From Acidobacteriota bacterium (GTDB lineage: Bacteria; Acidobacteriota; Polarisedimenticolia; JBFMGF01), in assembly GCA_040752675.1 (NCBI GenBank), contig JBFMGF010000074.1, positions 1 through 34,542 of the forward strand: a stretch of DNA of 34,542 nucleotides, in the 5' to 3' direction. How positions within the stretch are numbered: position 1 is the stretch's first letter; every line of letters begins with the position of its first letter. The notes beneath the pieces are model-generated. The model saw nothing but the letters and a program-made list of their open reading frames with translations. It was not told the origin of the DNA and did no database searches. Positions 22,601 to 31,000 of this stretch are shown in pieces. The position numbers were made by a program, and so were the translations under genes.

Positions 22601-25600
22601 ATGCTCAAGCTTGATAAGATGGAACTTATTGGGTTCAAATCCTTTCTCGGGAAAACCCAGGTCGTCTTTCCGGATGGAATCACCGCCGTTGTCGGACCGA
22701 ATGGATGCGGAAAGAGCAACATCGGGGATGCAATCTCATGGGTCCTTGGAGAACAAAGCGTGAAGTCTCTCAGAGGGGTGAAAATGGAGGATGTCATTTT
22801 CAACGGCTGCGAGAGCAAGAAACCCCTCGGAATGGCGGAAGTCTCTCTGAAGCTTGTTTCCGATAATGGATCGGTGGGGAATGGTACGGAGGAGATCATA
22901 CTCACGAGGAGGCTCTTCCGGTCTGGAGAGAGCGAATACATCCTCAATGGAGAGAGGTGCCGTCTCAAAGATATCAGAAATCTCCTCTCGCAGATCCATA
23001 TCGGTGTCAGGACATGCGCCGTCATTGAGCAGGGAAGAGTTGAAGAAATCATGAATGCCAGGCCTGTCGAGAGGCGGCTGCTTATCGAGGAGGCGGCTGG
23101 TATCCTAGGATACAAGAGCAAGAGGATGCTGGCAGAGATGAAGCTCGAGGCGACAAAGGCCAACCTGCTCAGGGTTCAGGACATCTTCGCTGAAGTTGAA
23201 AGGCAGATGAACTCTCTGCGGAGGCAGGCATCGAAGGCAAGGAGATTTGCCCGGCTGAGCGAAGAGAAGAGGCGGAAACAATCCCTTCTCTTCGTCCTGA
23301 GACATACTAATCTGGAGGCGGAACTCTCCGGAATAGATTCCAGTCTCCTCGAGCTCAAGGTAAAGGAGGCAGAGATCCTGGCGCAGATCGGATCTCTCGA
23401 GGCGGCGCTTGAGAAAGGGAAGCAGGAACTCTCCAGTAAAGAATCCGATCTGTCCTCATTTGTGGAGACGGAACATCGCCTCGACAAGGAGATGGCCAGC
23501 CTGGAAGCAAGGGTAAGGTCCTCTGAGGAAAAAATAGCGGAACTCGAGTCCGCCATATTGCGGCTGGTCAGGGATAGAGAGTCTTTCAGCAGTGATATGG
23601 CCGGGGCTGATGCGATCATCCTGGAAAAGGAGAAGGATAAGAGGCTGCATGAAATCCGGAGGGATGAAGTTTTAGAGAAGATTGGAGCGCGGGAAGAGGA
23701 GCTCAGGAGATCGAGGGAGAGGGAAAGCCATCTCAACCGCCTTATTGAAGAGAGGAGGGAAGAGCTCATCAGAATTGCTCAATCGCTGGCCGAACAGAGA
23801 AACAGCATGAAGGGGTTCGAGGCGGGGATGGGGAAGATTGAATCAACGCTGCAGAGAAGACGGAAGGAGGAAGATGAAGAAGCAAGACAGATGAAACTCT
23901 GGACGGAAGAGCTTGCCTCGCTTGATGCTGGGAGAAGAGGAAAGGAAGAACAGCTTCAAGCGCTGCGATCAGAGCTTGAGTCCATGGATTCCAGGGTCGA
24001 ATTTCTAAGGGAAGAGTTGAAAGGAAGGGAAAAACTGTTATCTGAGAAGAGCTTGCTTCTTCAATCGCTTCAGGAAAAGGAAAGGATTTACCTGAGCCCT
24101 GATGTTTCGATGAGAGGGATCGATGCCGGGACACAGGCGATCATGCAGGAGGACGGTGGAGCCCGTGTCAAGAATTCGGGGATCCTCGCCGATTGGATCA
24201 GAGTTGAAGACGCCTTTGAAAAGGCCATCGATGGATACATGGGTGAACTTCTCCCGGCTCTCGTCGTCAGGGACATCCGGGACGCAACCGAAGGGATGAA
24301 GCTTGTGAAAACCATCAAGGCAGGCTCTGTGAAATTCCTCTTTGGTTCTCAACTGATCCCGAAGCGGGAAGAGATCAAGATACCGGAAACGATTGTGGCC
24401 AGCGAACGGTTTGCGGGAAGACTTTCGGACAAGGTAAGATGCAGCGATGGGATCAGGGAAGTTCTTGAGCCTATGCTGATGAGGTGCGTTGTCGTCCGCG
24501 ACATCGATTCGGCGAGAGAGTTCTTCAGGGATCATCCGGAGCTTGACTACGTCACGCTGGACGGTGAGGTCATCCGATCAGGCTGCCTTGCCATGATGCG
24601 CGATTCCACGGTTGAGGGCGAGGGGATAATGGCACGGAAGAGGAAGATAGGGTCTATCATTAAGGAGATTGAGAAGATTGGTGCCGAACAGATCGAAAAC
24701 GAACGGGCTGTCGAAAGCCTCAGGAGCACCATGGATGCTGCGCTGAATGATGAAAACGATATTAAGGAGAAGATAAGAACAGTCGAGGAAGAGCTTCTGG
24801 AATTGAGGCATAGAGCGATGAATCTTTCCGAGCTTCTTGCTCATGCAGCGAAGAAGTGCCAGGTTCTGGAGGAAGAGATCTCTCTCGTCGAGGAAGAGCG
24901 AAGGAAGCTTACATCATACATGGAAAGCGGAAGAGAAGTTCTTTCTCTGAAAGAAAAGGAGCTTGAAGAAAGGGAGAATGAAGTCAGACTCCTGAAAAAC
25001 GAACTCGAAGCCATCAGGGAAACTCTCTCAGAGAAAGGAGAGGAGCTCTCAAGCATCCATTTAGAGCTTGCCGAGGAGAATAAAGAGATAGCCGTTCTGG
25101 ATACGGACCTTGCCCATCTAAGGGAGAGCAGGAACGAGGCGTTTGAAAGGGTCAATGAGTCTCACCGAAATGAGGCAGAGTGGAAGGAAACGATCTCTGA
25201 ACTTGGCGAGGAGATCGTTTGTTCCGGAAAGGTCCTCGAGAAACTTGTACTCGAGCGGAAAGAGCTATGCGATCGGATCGAAGCGCTGAGAACCGAGATC
25301 TCAAGCCAGAAGGGATCCCTTCAGGTCATGGAATTGGAACTGAAGGAGCGAAGGAGCGGTCTTGACGGGATGAGGGAGAGGCTGAAGGAAAGAGAGCTAC
25401 TCAGAGTCGGCCTCCACTCCGATATGACACATAATGCCATGAACTGCCGGGAAGAGCTGGGCAAGGAGATAGAGGAGCTTGCGTCCTCTGTAGTACTTCC
25501 TTCCGATGCAGTGGAGGAGATTCTTCTCCAGGAGATAGCGGAGCTGAGTGACCATATCGCGAAGGTCGGTCCTATCAACATGATGGCGATGAAAGAATTC

Positions 25601-26158
25601 GACATGCTTGAGGAGAGATTCAAGTTCCTCTCGGCGCAGAAGAAGGACCTCACGAACTCAATGGAGTCGCTTCAGGAAACCATCAGGAAGATCAACAGAA
25701 CATCCCGCGAGAGGTTCCTGAAAGCATTCGAGGCGATACGGCAGAATTTTAACGAAACCTTCAAGATCCTCTTCAGAGGTGGGAAAGCCGATCTCAAGCT
25801 CGAAGAGGAACAGGATGTCCTCGAAAGTGGACTTGAGATCATTGCTCAGCCGCCAGGAAAGAGACTCCAGAGCATCAGCCTGATGTCGGGAGGAGAAAAA
25901 GCCCTGACCGCTATCGCTCTTCTATTCGCCGTCTTCCGCTACCAGCCATCTCCCTTCTGTCTTCTCGATGAAGCCGATGCCGCTCTGGACGACCTGAACG
26001 TCGAAAGGTTCCTGAATCTGCTCAAGGAGTTCAGCAACAGAACGCAGTTCATCCTGATCACCCATAACAAGAAGACGATGGAGATCGCAACCATCCTCTA
26101 CGGTGTGACCATGGAAGAACCTGGTATCTCAAAAGTCGTTTCTCTCAAACTCAACTGA
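22601..26158 (+). CDS. smc: Chromosome segregation protein SMC
   Basis: 1185 residues, full length. The ATPase head is split: Walker A GPNGCGKSNIGDAISWVLGE near residue 32 and, at the C-terminus, the signature LMSGGEKALTA (about 1094) and Walker B with the D-loop FCLLDEADAALDD (about 1120-1131). Between them run two long coiled-coil arms rich in Glu, Arg, Lys and Leu, separated by the hinge at about 510-680 (IDGYMGELLPALVV and VTLDGEVIRSGCLA). SMC forms the condensin core with ScpA and ScpB that compacts and segregates the chromosome; scpA and scpB are not in the window. Its TGA stop shares one base with the ATG of the flavodiiron gene. Confidence 0.97.
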   Translation: MLKLDKMELIGFKSFLGKTQVVFPDGITAVVGPNGCGKSNIGDAISWVLGEQSVKSLRGVKMEDVIFNGCESKKPLGMAEVSLKLVSDNGSVGNGTEEIILTRRLFRSGESEYILNGERCRLKDIRNLLSQIHIGVRTCAVIEQGRVEEIMNARPVERRLLIEEAAGILGYKSKRMLAEMKLEATKANLLRVQDIFAEVERQMNSLRRQASKARRFARLSEEKRRKQSLLFVLRHTNLEAELSGIDSSLLELKVKEAEILAQIGSLEAALEKGKQELSSKESDLSSFVETEHRLDKEMASLEARVRSSEEKIAELESAILRLVRDRESFSSDMAGADAIILEKEKDKRLHEIRRDEVLEKIGAREEELRRSRERESHLNRLIEERREELIRIAQSLAEQRNSMKGFEAGMGKIESTLQRRRKEEDEEARQMKLWTEELASLDAGRRGKEEQLQALRSELESMDSRVEFLREELKGREKLLSEKSLLLQSLQEKERIYLSPDVSMRGIDAGTQAIMQEDGGARVKNSGILADWIRVEDAFEKAIDGYMGELLPALVVRDIRDATEGMKLVKTIKAGSVKFLFGSQLIPKREEIKIPETIVASERFAGRLSDKVRCSDGIREVLEPMLMRCVVVRDIDSAREFFRDHPELDYVTLDGEVIRSGCLAMMRDSTVEGEGIMARKRKIGSIIKEIEKIGAEQIENERAVESLRSTMDAALNDENDIKEKIRTVEEELLELRHRAMNLSELLAHAAKKCQVLEEEISLVEEERRKLTSYMESGREVLSLKEKELEERENEVRLLKNELEAIRETLSEKGEELSSIHLELAEENKEIAVLDTDLAHLRESRNEAFERVNESHRNEAEWKETISELGEEIVCSGKVLEKLVLERKELCDRIEALRTEISSQKGSLQVMELELKERRSGLDGMRERLKERELLRVGLHSDMTHNAMNCREELGKEIEELASSVVLPSDAVEEILLQEIAELSDHIAKVGPINMMAMKEFDMLEERFKFLSAQKKDLTNSMESLQETIRKINRTSRERFLKAFEAIRQNFNETFKILFRGGKADLKLEEEQDVLESGLEIIAQPPGKRLQSISLMSGGEKALTAIALLFAVFRYQPSPFCLLDEADAALDDLNVERFLNLLKEFSNRTQFILITHNKKTMEIATILYGVTMEEPGISKVVSLKLN

Positions 26159-27360
26159 TGAAGGTGGATATGAAACCACTAGAACTGAAAAAAGGAGTTC
26201 ACTGGGTAGGAGCGTTGGATCCCGATCTCCGAGTCTTTGACGTCATCATGAAGAGCGAGAGGGGAACGACCTACAGCTCTTATCTACTAAGGGGACTCAA
26301 CGGAACGGCTCTCATCGATAGCGTCAAGGCTAAATTTGCTTTCGAACATCTGGAGCGAATCAAGGAACTGATCGAGATCAAGGCGCTCGATTACATCATA
26401 TTGAACCACACGGAGCCAGACCATTCGGGAGCACTGTCGCTTTTGATCGATGAAGCTCCCCAGGCGAAGGTCGTCATCTCCAAGAATGCCCCGCACTTTC
26501 TCAAGAACCTGATGAATCGGGATATCTACCCGCTAAAGGTCGGAGATGGAGATTACATCGATCTCGGAGGCAGGAGGCTTGAGTTCATCAGCGCGCCGTT
26601 TCTCCATTGGCCCGATACGATGTTTACCTACTCCGTGCAGGACAGGATTCTCTTTCCCTGCGACTTCTTGGGCTGCCATTTCTGCGATGAGAGGATGTAT
26701 AACGACTTGGTAGACGATTTCAGCTTTGCGTTCCAGTACTATTTCGACCATATCATGAGACCCTTTAGAGAACATGCTCAGAGAGCAATCGAAAGAATCT
26801 CCGCACTGAACATCGACATGATCGCTCCCAGTCATGGTCCGATCCTCAGGCATGACATTCAATCATATCTATCACGCTACAGAGAATGGATCGAAAGAGA
26901 GCCACAGGTAACCAGGAAGATCCTCGTTTTCTACGCATCCGCTTACGGGAATACGGCAAGAATGGCCAGAGAGATCGCAGGGGGAGTGAGAGAGGGTGGC
27001 GCTCAAGTCACACTCTTCGATGTCGCTGGCATCGACATGTCGAAGGTGCCAGACCTTGTCGAGGAGGCTGATGGGATCATAGTTGGTTCTCCAACAATCA
27101 ACGGGGATGCCGTGAAGGCGATCTGGGACCTCCTTTCGAGTCTCGCAACGATCAAGTTGAAGGGGAAAATCGGCGGAGCCTTTGGTTCCTATGGATGGAG
27201 CGGAGAAGCCATCGATATGATCGACCGCAGATTAAAGGATCTGAAATTCCGCGTTCCCCTTGCGCCGGTCAAAGCCGCTCTGACCCCGACGGAAGAAGAC
27301 CTCAAAGGAAGCAAAAAGCTCGGCTTCGAACTCACCAAGTTCCTCTCCAGAAAAAGTTAG
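26158..27360 (+). CDS. Flavodiiron protein (A-type flavoprotein, O2/NO reductase)
   Basis: 400 residues, the size of a class A flavodiiron protein. The N-terminal metallo-beta-lactamase-like domain carries the full diiron ligand set: His84, Glu86, Asp88 and His89 in NHTEPDHSG, His150 in LHWPD, Asp169 in PCDFLG and His226 in SHGP. The C-terminal flavodoxin domain starts near 255 with YASAYGNTARMA for FMN and ends after GSYGWSGEA. No rubredoxin or flavin reductase module is fused. The enzyme reduces O2 to water or NO to N2O in anaerobes. The ATG at 26158 overlaps the smc stop; an ATG at 26170 with AAGGTGGA just before it is an alternative start. The link with smc looks like co-translation, not a shared pathway. 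Confidence 0.94.
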   Translation: MKVDMKPLELKKGVHWVGALDPDLRVFDVIMKSERGTTYSSYLLRGLNGTALIDSVKAKFAFEHLERIKELIEIKALDYIILNHTEPDHSGALSLLIDEAPQAKVVISKNAPHFLKNLMNRDIYPLKVGDGDYIDLGGRRLEFISAPFLHWPDTMFTYSVQDRILFPCDFLGCHFCDERMYNDLVDDFSFAFQYYFDHIMRPFREHAQRAIERISALNIDMIAPSHGPILRHDIQSYLSRYREWIEREPQVTRKILVFYASAYGNTARMAREIAGGVREGGAQVTLFDVAGIDMSKVPDLVEEADGIIVGSPTINGDAVKAIWDLLSSLATIKLKGKIGGAFGSYGWSGEAIDMIDRRLKDLKFRVPLAPVKAALTPTEEDLKGSKKLGFELTKFLSRKS

Positions 27361-27424
27361 GCTCGGATCTGAACGATGCATTTTTAGCGATGATCTCTCG
27401 CTCCTTACAGGCTGGAATTAGTAA

Positions 27425-28159
27425 TCAGGAGCAAACAGGCGGTTCCATCTCGCTGAGAATTTCCTGGGCTGCTTTTCTTTTGTCCGGAGCCAGCGTGATG
27501 GGTCGGCCGATGACGATGAAATCTGCTCCTCGCTTGATCGCTTCTGATGGGGTGGTCACCCTCTCCTGATCGTCCTTTCGAGACCAGAGTGGTCTGATCC
27601 CCGGAGTGACGACGAGAAAATCATTGCCGCATTCCCTCTTGACCGCTTCGATCTCGTGAACGGAGGCGACCACTCCATCCATCCCTGCCTCCCGGGCAAC
27701 GGCTGCGAGGCGTCTCACTTCATCGATAAGGGAGCTGGCAATCCCCACTTCGCGCATATCGCTTTCTGCCATACTGGTCAGGATCGTCACGCCGATGAGT
27801 AGCGGTTTCTTCATCGAGTTCTTCGCACAGTAGTCCGAGACCTCCTTCACCGCGCTATCAAGCATCTTTTTCCCGCCAAGACAGTGAAAATTCATCATGG
27901 ACACTCCGAGTCCGGCCGCAACGACCGCGGCATTCGAGACGGTATTTGGAATATCGTGAAGCTTCAGATCGAGGAAGACATTGGCTCCCTCTTTCCGTAA
28001 GGTTCGGACGACGTCTGCTCCATCCGAGGAGAAAAGCTGCAGCCCCACTTTGAACAGCCCGACGTGATCCTTAATCTCACCGGCAACGGAAAGAGCTTCT
28101 ACTTTCCTGCTATAGTCGAGGGCCACGATTAATCTGTCCTTTGCCATTCCCTTATGCAT
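27425..28159 (-). CDS. pyrF: Orotidine 5'-phosphate decarboxylase PyrF
   Basis: 244 residues, full length. The enzyme decarboxylates OMP to UMP, the last step of de novo UMP synthesis. The catalytic Asp64-Lys66-Asp69 array is seen in FLDLKLHDIPNTV, and the substrate and phosphate segments include VALDY at the N-terminus, VTPGIRP and the C-terminal GADFIVIGRPI. GGAGGT lies 5 bases before the ATG at 28159, deciding the start over the ATG four codons later. It is the last gene of the minus-strand pyrK-pyrD-pyrF unit and follows pyrD by 51 bases. No clear terminator was found in the 64-base convergent gap with the flavodiiron gene. Confidence 0.97.
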   Translation of the reverse strand: MHKGMAKDRLIVALDYSRKVEALSVAGEIKDHVGLFKVGLQLFSSDGADVVRTLRKEGANVFLDLKLHDIPNTVSNAAVVAAGLGVSMMNFHCLGGKKMLDSAVKEVSDYCAKNSMKKPLLIGVTILTSMAESDMREVGIASSLIDEVRRLAAVAREAGMDGVVASVHEIEAVKRECGNDFLVVTPGIRPLWSRKDDQERVTTPSEAIKRGADFIVIGRPITLAPDKRKAAQEILSEMEPPVCS

Positions 28160-28210
28160 GGACGACCTCCATTTAATAGTTTTCGATAAGAAGCAGAATT
28201 CAATGCGAGA

Positions 28211-29140
28211 CTAAGCTGCTATGAGAGAGCCTATGACCGAATTGACATCTGGAATTCCGGAATCCAGGAGATATTTCTCAAGTTCATCAACGAGCCGCCC
28301 GGATATTGACGGTTCGATGAAATTCGCGGTTCCAACCTGAATGGCCCTCGCTCCTACGATCAGGAATTCCAGGACATCATGAATCGAGGATATCCCTCCC
28401 ATCCCGATCACAGGAATCCTCACGCTGTTTACAACCTGATAGACGAGCCAGAGGGCGAGAGGTTTTATGGCGGGGCCCGAGAGCCCACCACATCTGTTCG
28501 CTAGGATCGGTTTTCTGCTGCAAGCGTCGACGGCCATTCCAACGAAGGTGTTGACAAGTGAAAGGGCGTCAGCACCTGCAGCTTCCGCGGCTCGCGCGAT
28601 GACCTTGATGTCCGTGACGTTCGGAGAGAGCTTCACGATTACAGGAACCGTGGAAGCTTCTCTGACACTGCGCGTGACCCTCGCCGTAATCTCCGGATCG
28701 ATGCCGAAGTGCATCCCTCCTGCGTCCGTATTCGGGCAGGAAACGTTCACCTCGATGGCGGAGACCCCTCCAGCGTCGCAGAGCCTTCTCGTGATCTTCT
28801 CGTACTCCTCGACATGCTCCCCGAAGATGTTGGCTATAATTGCGCAAGAATACTCCTTGAGGAGCGGAAGTTTCTCTTCGATGAAGGCATCCACGCCTAT
28901 GTTCTCAAGGCCGACGGCGTTGAGCATCCCCGAGGCTGTCTCGCAGGTCCGAGGTGGGGGATTACCATACCTTGGTTTGAGCGAGAGTCCCTTGACGACT
29001 ATCCCCCCGAGACGGTCCAGATCGAAGAAAGGCTCGAACTCCAGTCCATAGCCGAAAGTTCCACTTGCCGTGAGAATGGGATTCTTGAGCACGAGATCTC
29101 CGATATGTACTTCCGTTCTGGGCTTTATCTTCTTTTTCAT
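28211..29140 (-). CDS. pyrD: Dihydroorotate dehydrogenase, class 1B catalytic subunit PyrD
   Basis: 309 residues. FMN enzyme that oxidises dihydroorotate to orotate. The active-site cysteine of class 1 enzymes is Cys135 in EVNVSCPNTDAGG, instead of the serine of class 2. The N-terminal NPILTASGTFGYG and the C-terminal GMGGISSIHDVLEFLIVGARAIQVGTA are family motifs. It pairs with PyrK, encoded directly upstream in the same operon, which feeds electrons to NAD+. That places the enzyme in the cytosol and removes the need for quinone, fitting anaerobic growth. The ribosome site (GGGGA about 9 bases upstream) is moderate. Confidence 0.96.
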   Translation of the reverse strand: MKKKIKPRTEVHIGDLVLKNPILTASGTFGYGLEFEPFFDLDRLGGIVVKGLSLKPRYGNPPPRTCETASGMLNAVGLENIGVDAFIEEKLPLLKEYSCAIIANIFGEHVEEYEKITRRLCDAGGVSAIEVNVSCPNTDAGGMHFGIDPEITARVTRSVREASTVPVIVKLSPNVTDIKVIARAAEAAGADALSLVNTFVGMAVDACSRKPILANRCGGLSGPAIKPLALWLVYQVVNSVRIPVIGMGGISSIHDVLEFLIVGARAIQVGTANFIEPSISGRLVDELEKYLLDSGIPDVNSVIGSLIAA

Positions 29141-29215
29141 TCTGCAGTATCCCCGATAAGCATTGTAAAAATCGGCGAACCATTCATCATGTTATCCAAC
29201 ATCCTGGCATCGCAT

Positions 29216-30052
29216 TCATGGATAGAGGATTTCGTTCATGTCAAAGACGGGGCCATCCGTGCAAACGTGCCTGTAACAAGAACCCCCCGCCTTGCTCCTG
29301 ACTCGGATGGCGCAGCCGAAACAGACACCGAAGCCGCAGGCCATTCTCTCTTCAAAGGAGCCGAAAGCCGCGTATCCCTTCTCTTCGGAGATCTCTGCCA
29401 CTTTCTTGAGCATGCCCGACGGTCCGCAGGCATAGATGATGGTCTCTTCCGACGTAGTGCTCTTCCTTTTCGAGAAGATATACTCTGCAAGAAGCTCCGT
29501 GATCAACCCTTTTTCTCCTTCGCTTCCATCTTCTGTCGTGATGAAGAGATGAGAGCAGTTCTTCCTGAACCAATCCTTCAGGGGAAGGTCATCACGGCTG
29601 CGGCCTCCATAGAACATGACCGGCTGATTTCCTGATCTCCTTAAAGCATTGATGAGGAAAGGAAAAGGAGCGGAACCGATCCCTCCGGCGACGATCAGAT
29701 GTTCCGCCTTTCTCTTCCGGAATAATCGCTCGCTGAAAGGAGTACCAAGAGGCCCGATGATAGACACTTCCTCTCCGGCTTTTGCACTGGACAAAGCATG
29801 AGTCCCTTTTCCAACGACCTTGTAAAGAATCTGGAAGGTATCTCTTCTTCTATCATCGAATGTCCCATTACAGCCACAGATGCTGTATGGGCGTTTCAGG
29901 AAGAGACCGTTGCGGTTCTTAAGCCCCAGCATGACGAACTGTCCAGGCCTGGCCTTAGCACTGATCTCCCGGGACCGCATGGAAACATAGTAATAGCAGG
30001 ATTTCCCTATCCTTCTGTTCTCGACGATACGGCAGGAGAGCTGATAGATCAT
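29216..30052 (-). CDS. pyrK: Dihydroorotate dehydrogenase electron transfer subunit PyrK
   Basis: 278 residues. A ferredoxin-reductase-type subunit that carries FAD and a 2Fe-2S cluster and links PyrD to NAD+. The FAD-binding motif is RPYSICG near 54-60, and GPLGTPF follows near 100. The pyridine nucleotide part begins at LIVAGGIGSAPF. The cluster cysteines are Cys239, Cys244, Cys247 and Cys264 in the C-terminal CGFGVCFGC to CYRHVC region, which holds an additional cysteine at 259. AAGG lies 7 bases before the ATG. It is the first gene of the minus-strand unit, with a promoter whose start site would lie about 18 bases upstream. Confidence 0.95.
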   Translation of the reverse strand: MIYQLSCRIVENRRIGKSCYYYVSMRSREISAKARPGQFVMLGLKNRNGLFLKRPYSICGCNGTFDDRRRDTFQILYKVVGKGTHALSSAKAGEEVSIIGPLGTPFSERLFRKRKAEHLIVAGGIGSAPFPFLINALRRSGNQPVMFYGGRSRDDLPLKDWFRKNCSHLFITTEDGSEGEKGLITELLAEYIFSKRKSTTSEETIIYACGPSGMLKKVAEISEEKGYAAFGSFEERMACGFGVCFGCAIRVRSKAGGSCYRHVCTDGPVFDMNEILYP

Positions 30053-30076
30053 TGATGTGCCTTAAATTTTTCAGTG

Positions 30077-30105
30077 AGTATAGCAAGAAAGACTGTCTTC
30101 GTCGA
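30077..30105 (-). promoter_or_regulatory. Extended -10 promoter for pyrKDF
   Basis: On the minus strand TCGACG (30105-30100) and TATACT (30082-30077) are separated by 17 bases, and TGC precedes the -10 to make an extended -10. Transcription would start near 30070, leaving an untranslated leader of about 18 bases with no room for an attenuator. A small palindrome, AAGACTGTCTT at 30089-30099, lies in the spacer. Confidence 0.5.
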
Positions 30106-30155
30106 GCGTCTTTTCGTGAGGCCAATCCGAGCCCCTCTCGAACCACAGATATGTA

Positions 30156-30170
30156 GCCGCAGAAGGCGGC
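30156..30170. repeat. Inverted repeat between divergent pyr promoters
   Basis: GCCGC at 30156-30160 and GCGGC at 30166-30170 form a perfect 5-bp inverted repeat with a 5-base centre. It abuts the -35 box of the pyrR promoter. It could bind a regulator, but it is short enough to be chance. Confidence 0.25.
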
Positions 30171-30171
30171 G

Positions 30172-30200
30172 TTGACAAAGATGGTGAGTCTGTGTATCAT
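30172..30200 (+). promoter_or_regulatory. Sigma70 promoter for pyrR-pyrB-pyrC
   Basis: TTGACA at 30172-30177 and TATCAT at 30195-30200 are separated by 17 bases: six of six and five of six matches. Transcription would start near 30207, putting the PyrR-box-like element close to the 5' end of the RNA. Confidence 0.7.
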
Positions 30201-30218
30201 AGCGGCAACTTTAAATCT

Positions 30219-30232
30219 GGTCCGGCGAGGCC
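30219..30232 (+). promoter_or_regulatory. PyrR-binding box in the pyr leader
   Basis: GGTCCGGCGAGGCC fits 12 of 14 positions of the PyrR-binding consensus ARUCCNGNGAGGYU. It starts about 12 bases into the predicted leader RNA. In known systems UMP-bound PyrR stabilises a stem-loop here that prevents antitermination, so a downstream terminator forms. The GGCCT at 30229-30233 can pair with AGGCC at 30277-30281, the left arm of the terminator, so the two structures are mutually exclusive. Confidence 0.7.
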
Positions 30233-30276
30233 TGAAAGAGAAAATGAAGTTTGAAAATCACAGTGTCATGAACAAG

Positions 30277-30302
30277 AGGCCCCTGAAAAGGGGCCTTTTT
30301 TT
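30277..30302 (+). terminator. Intrinsic terminator of the pyr attenuator
   Basis: A perfect 7-bp GC-rich stem, AGGCCCC at 30277-30283 and GGGGCCT at 30290-30296, has a TGAAAA loop and runs into a stretch of seven T at 30296-30302. It lies between the promoter and pyrR, about 75 bases before the gene, as expected of an attenuator. Confidence 0.85.
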
Positions 30303-30377
30303 AACTGCTTTGGTTGTCAGAAGCCACTTGATTTCGAAGAGATTCCCGGAAGCTCAACAACTCAATAGGAGGGTGAC

Positions 30378-30965
30378 ATGGTAGGCAAGGGCGGTGTGAA
30401 GATCATGGATGCAGAAAAGTTGGACAGGGTGATGACCCGGATGGCCCATGAAATACTGGAAAGGAACAAATCGGTTGAGAACCTTGCCGTGATCGGGATC
30501 AGGACGAGGGGAGTCCCTCTCGCCAGGCGGCTTGCCGATAAGATCAAAGACATTGAGGGGAAAAATGTGGACGTTGGAATCCTTGACATCAACCTCTACC
30601 GTGATGACCTGAGCATGATAAGCGATCGCCCGGTACTCAGAAAGACGGAGATTCCGTTCCAGGTGGATGGGAAAAAGATTGTACTGGTTGATGATGTCCT
30701 CTTCACGGGGCGGACTATACGCGCGGCGCTCGATGCTCTGATCGATCTCGGAAGGCCGCAGATCATTCAACTGGCCGTTCTCATCGACAGGGGACATCGT
30801 GAACTCCCCATCAGAGCCGATTACGTTGGAAAGAACCTCCCGACATCGCTCCATGAGATGGTCGATGTCCGCCTTAAGGAAATGGACGGAACCGATGAGG
30901 TCCTCATCAGGAAGATCGAGACGGAAAAGAAGGCGAAAAAGGGAAAAGCCGTCCCGCGCCAGTAA
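30378..30965 (+). CDS. pyrR: PyrR, pyrimidine operon attenuator/uracil phosphoribosyltransferase
   Basis: 195 residues, slightly longer than the usual 180 or so because of a basic C-terminal tail ([12 protein letters not shown]). The PRPP-binding loop is [21 protein letters not shown] at about 101-121. [14 protein letters not shown] and LYRDDLS are also family motifs. PyrR binds UMP and pyr leader RNA to promote termination, and many members also make UMP from uracil and PRPP. The matching RNA element and terminator lie just upstream, so it probably regulates its own unit. AGGAGG ends 5 bases before the ATG. pyrB follows after 35 bases. Confidence 0.95.
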   Translation: MVGKGGVKIMDAEKLDRVMTRMAHEILERNKSVENLAVIGIRTRGVPLARRLADKIKDIEGKNVDVGILDINLYRDDLSMISDRPVLRKTEIPFQVDGKKIVLVDDVLFTGRTIRAALDALIDLGRPQIIQLAVLIDRGHRELPIRADYVGKNLPTSLHEMVDVRLKEMDGTDEVLIRKIETEKKAKKGKAVPRQ

Positions 30966-31000
30966 ATATCATCGACTCATTTTAAAAAGGGAGAGTATCC

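Noticed and set aside
22552-23163. Minus-strand frame of 203 codons at the smc start
   Set aside because: It mirrors the conserved Walker A region of smc and is serine- and leucine-rich, a shadow frame.
27386-27402. Hairpin AGCGA/TCGCT as terminator between fprA and pyrF
   Set aside because: The stem is only 5 bp and neither strand has a T-run after it.
28709-29635. Plus-strand frame of 308 codons
   Set aside because: Antisense to pyrD and pyrK, whose motifs are intact. The open frame is a by-product of their codon use.
30172-30243. N-terminal extension of the pyr leader frame from the TTG at 30172
   Set aside because: This TTG is the -35 box itself and lies upstream of the predicted transcription start, so it cannot be translated from this promoter. 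Only the ATG at 30244 is worth considering.
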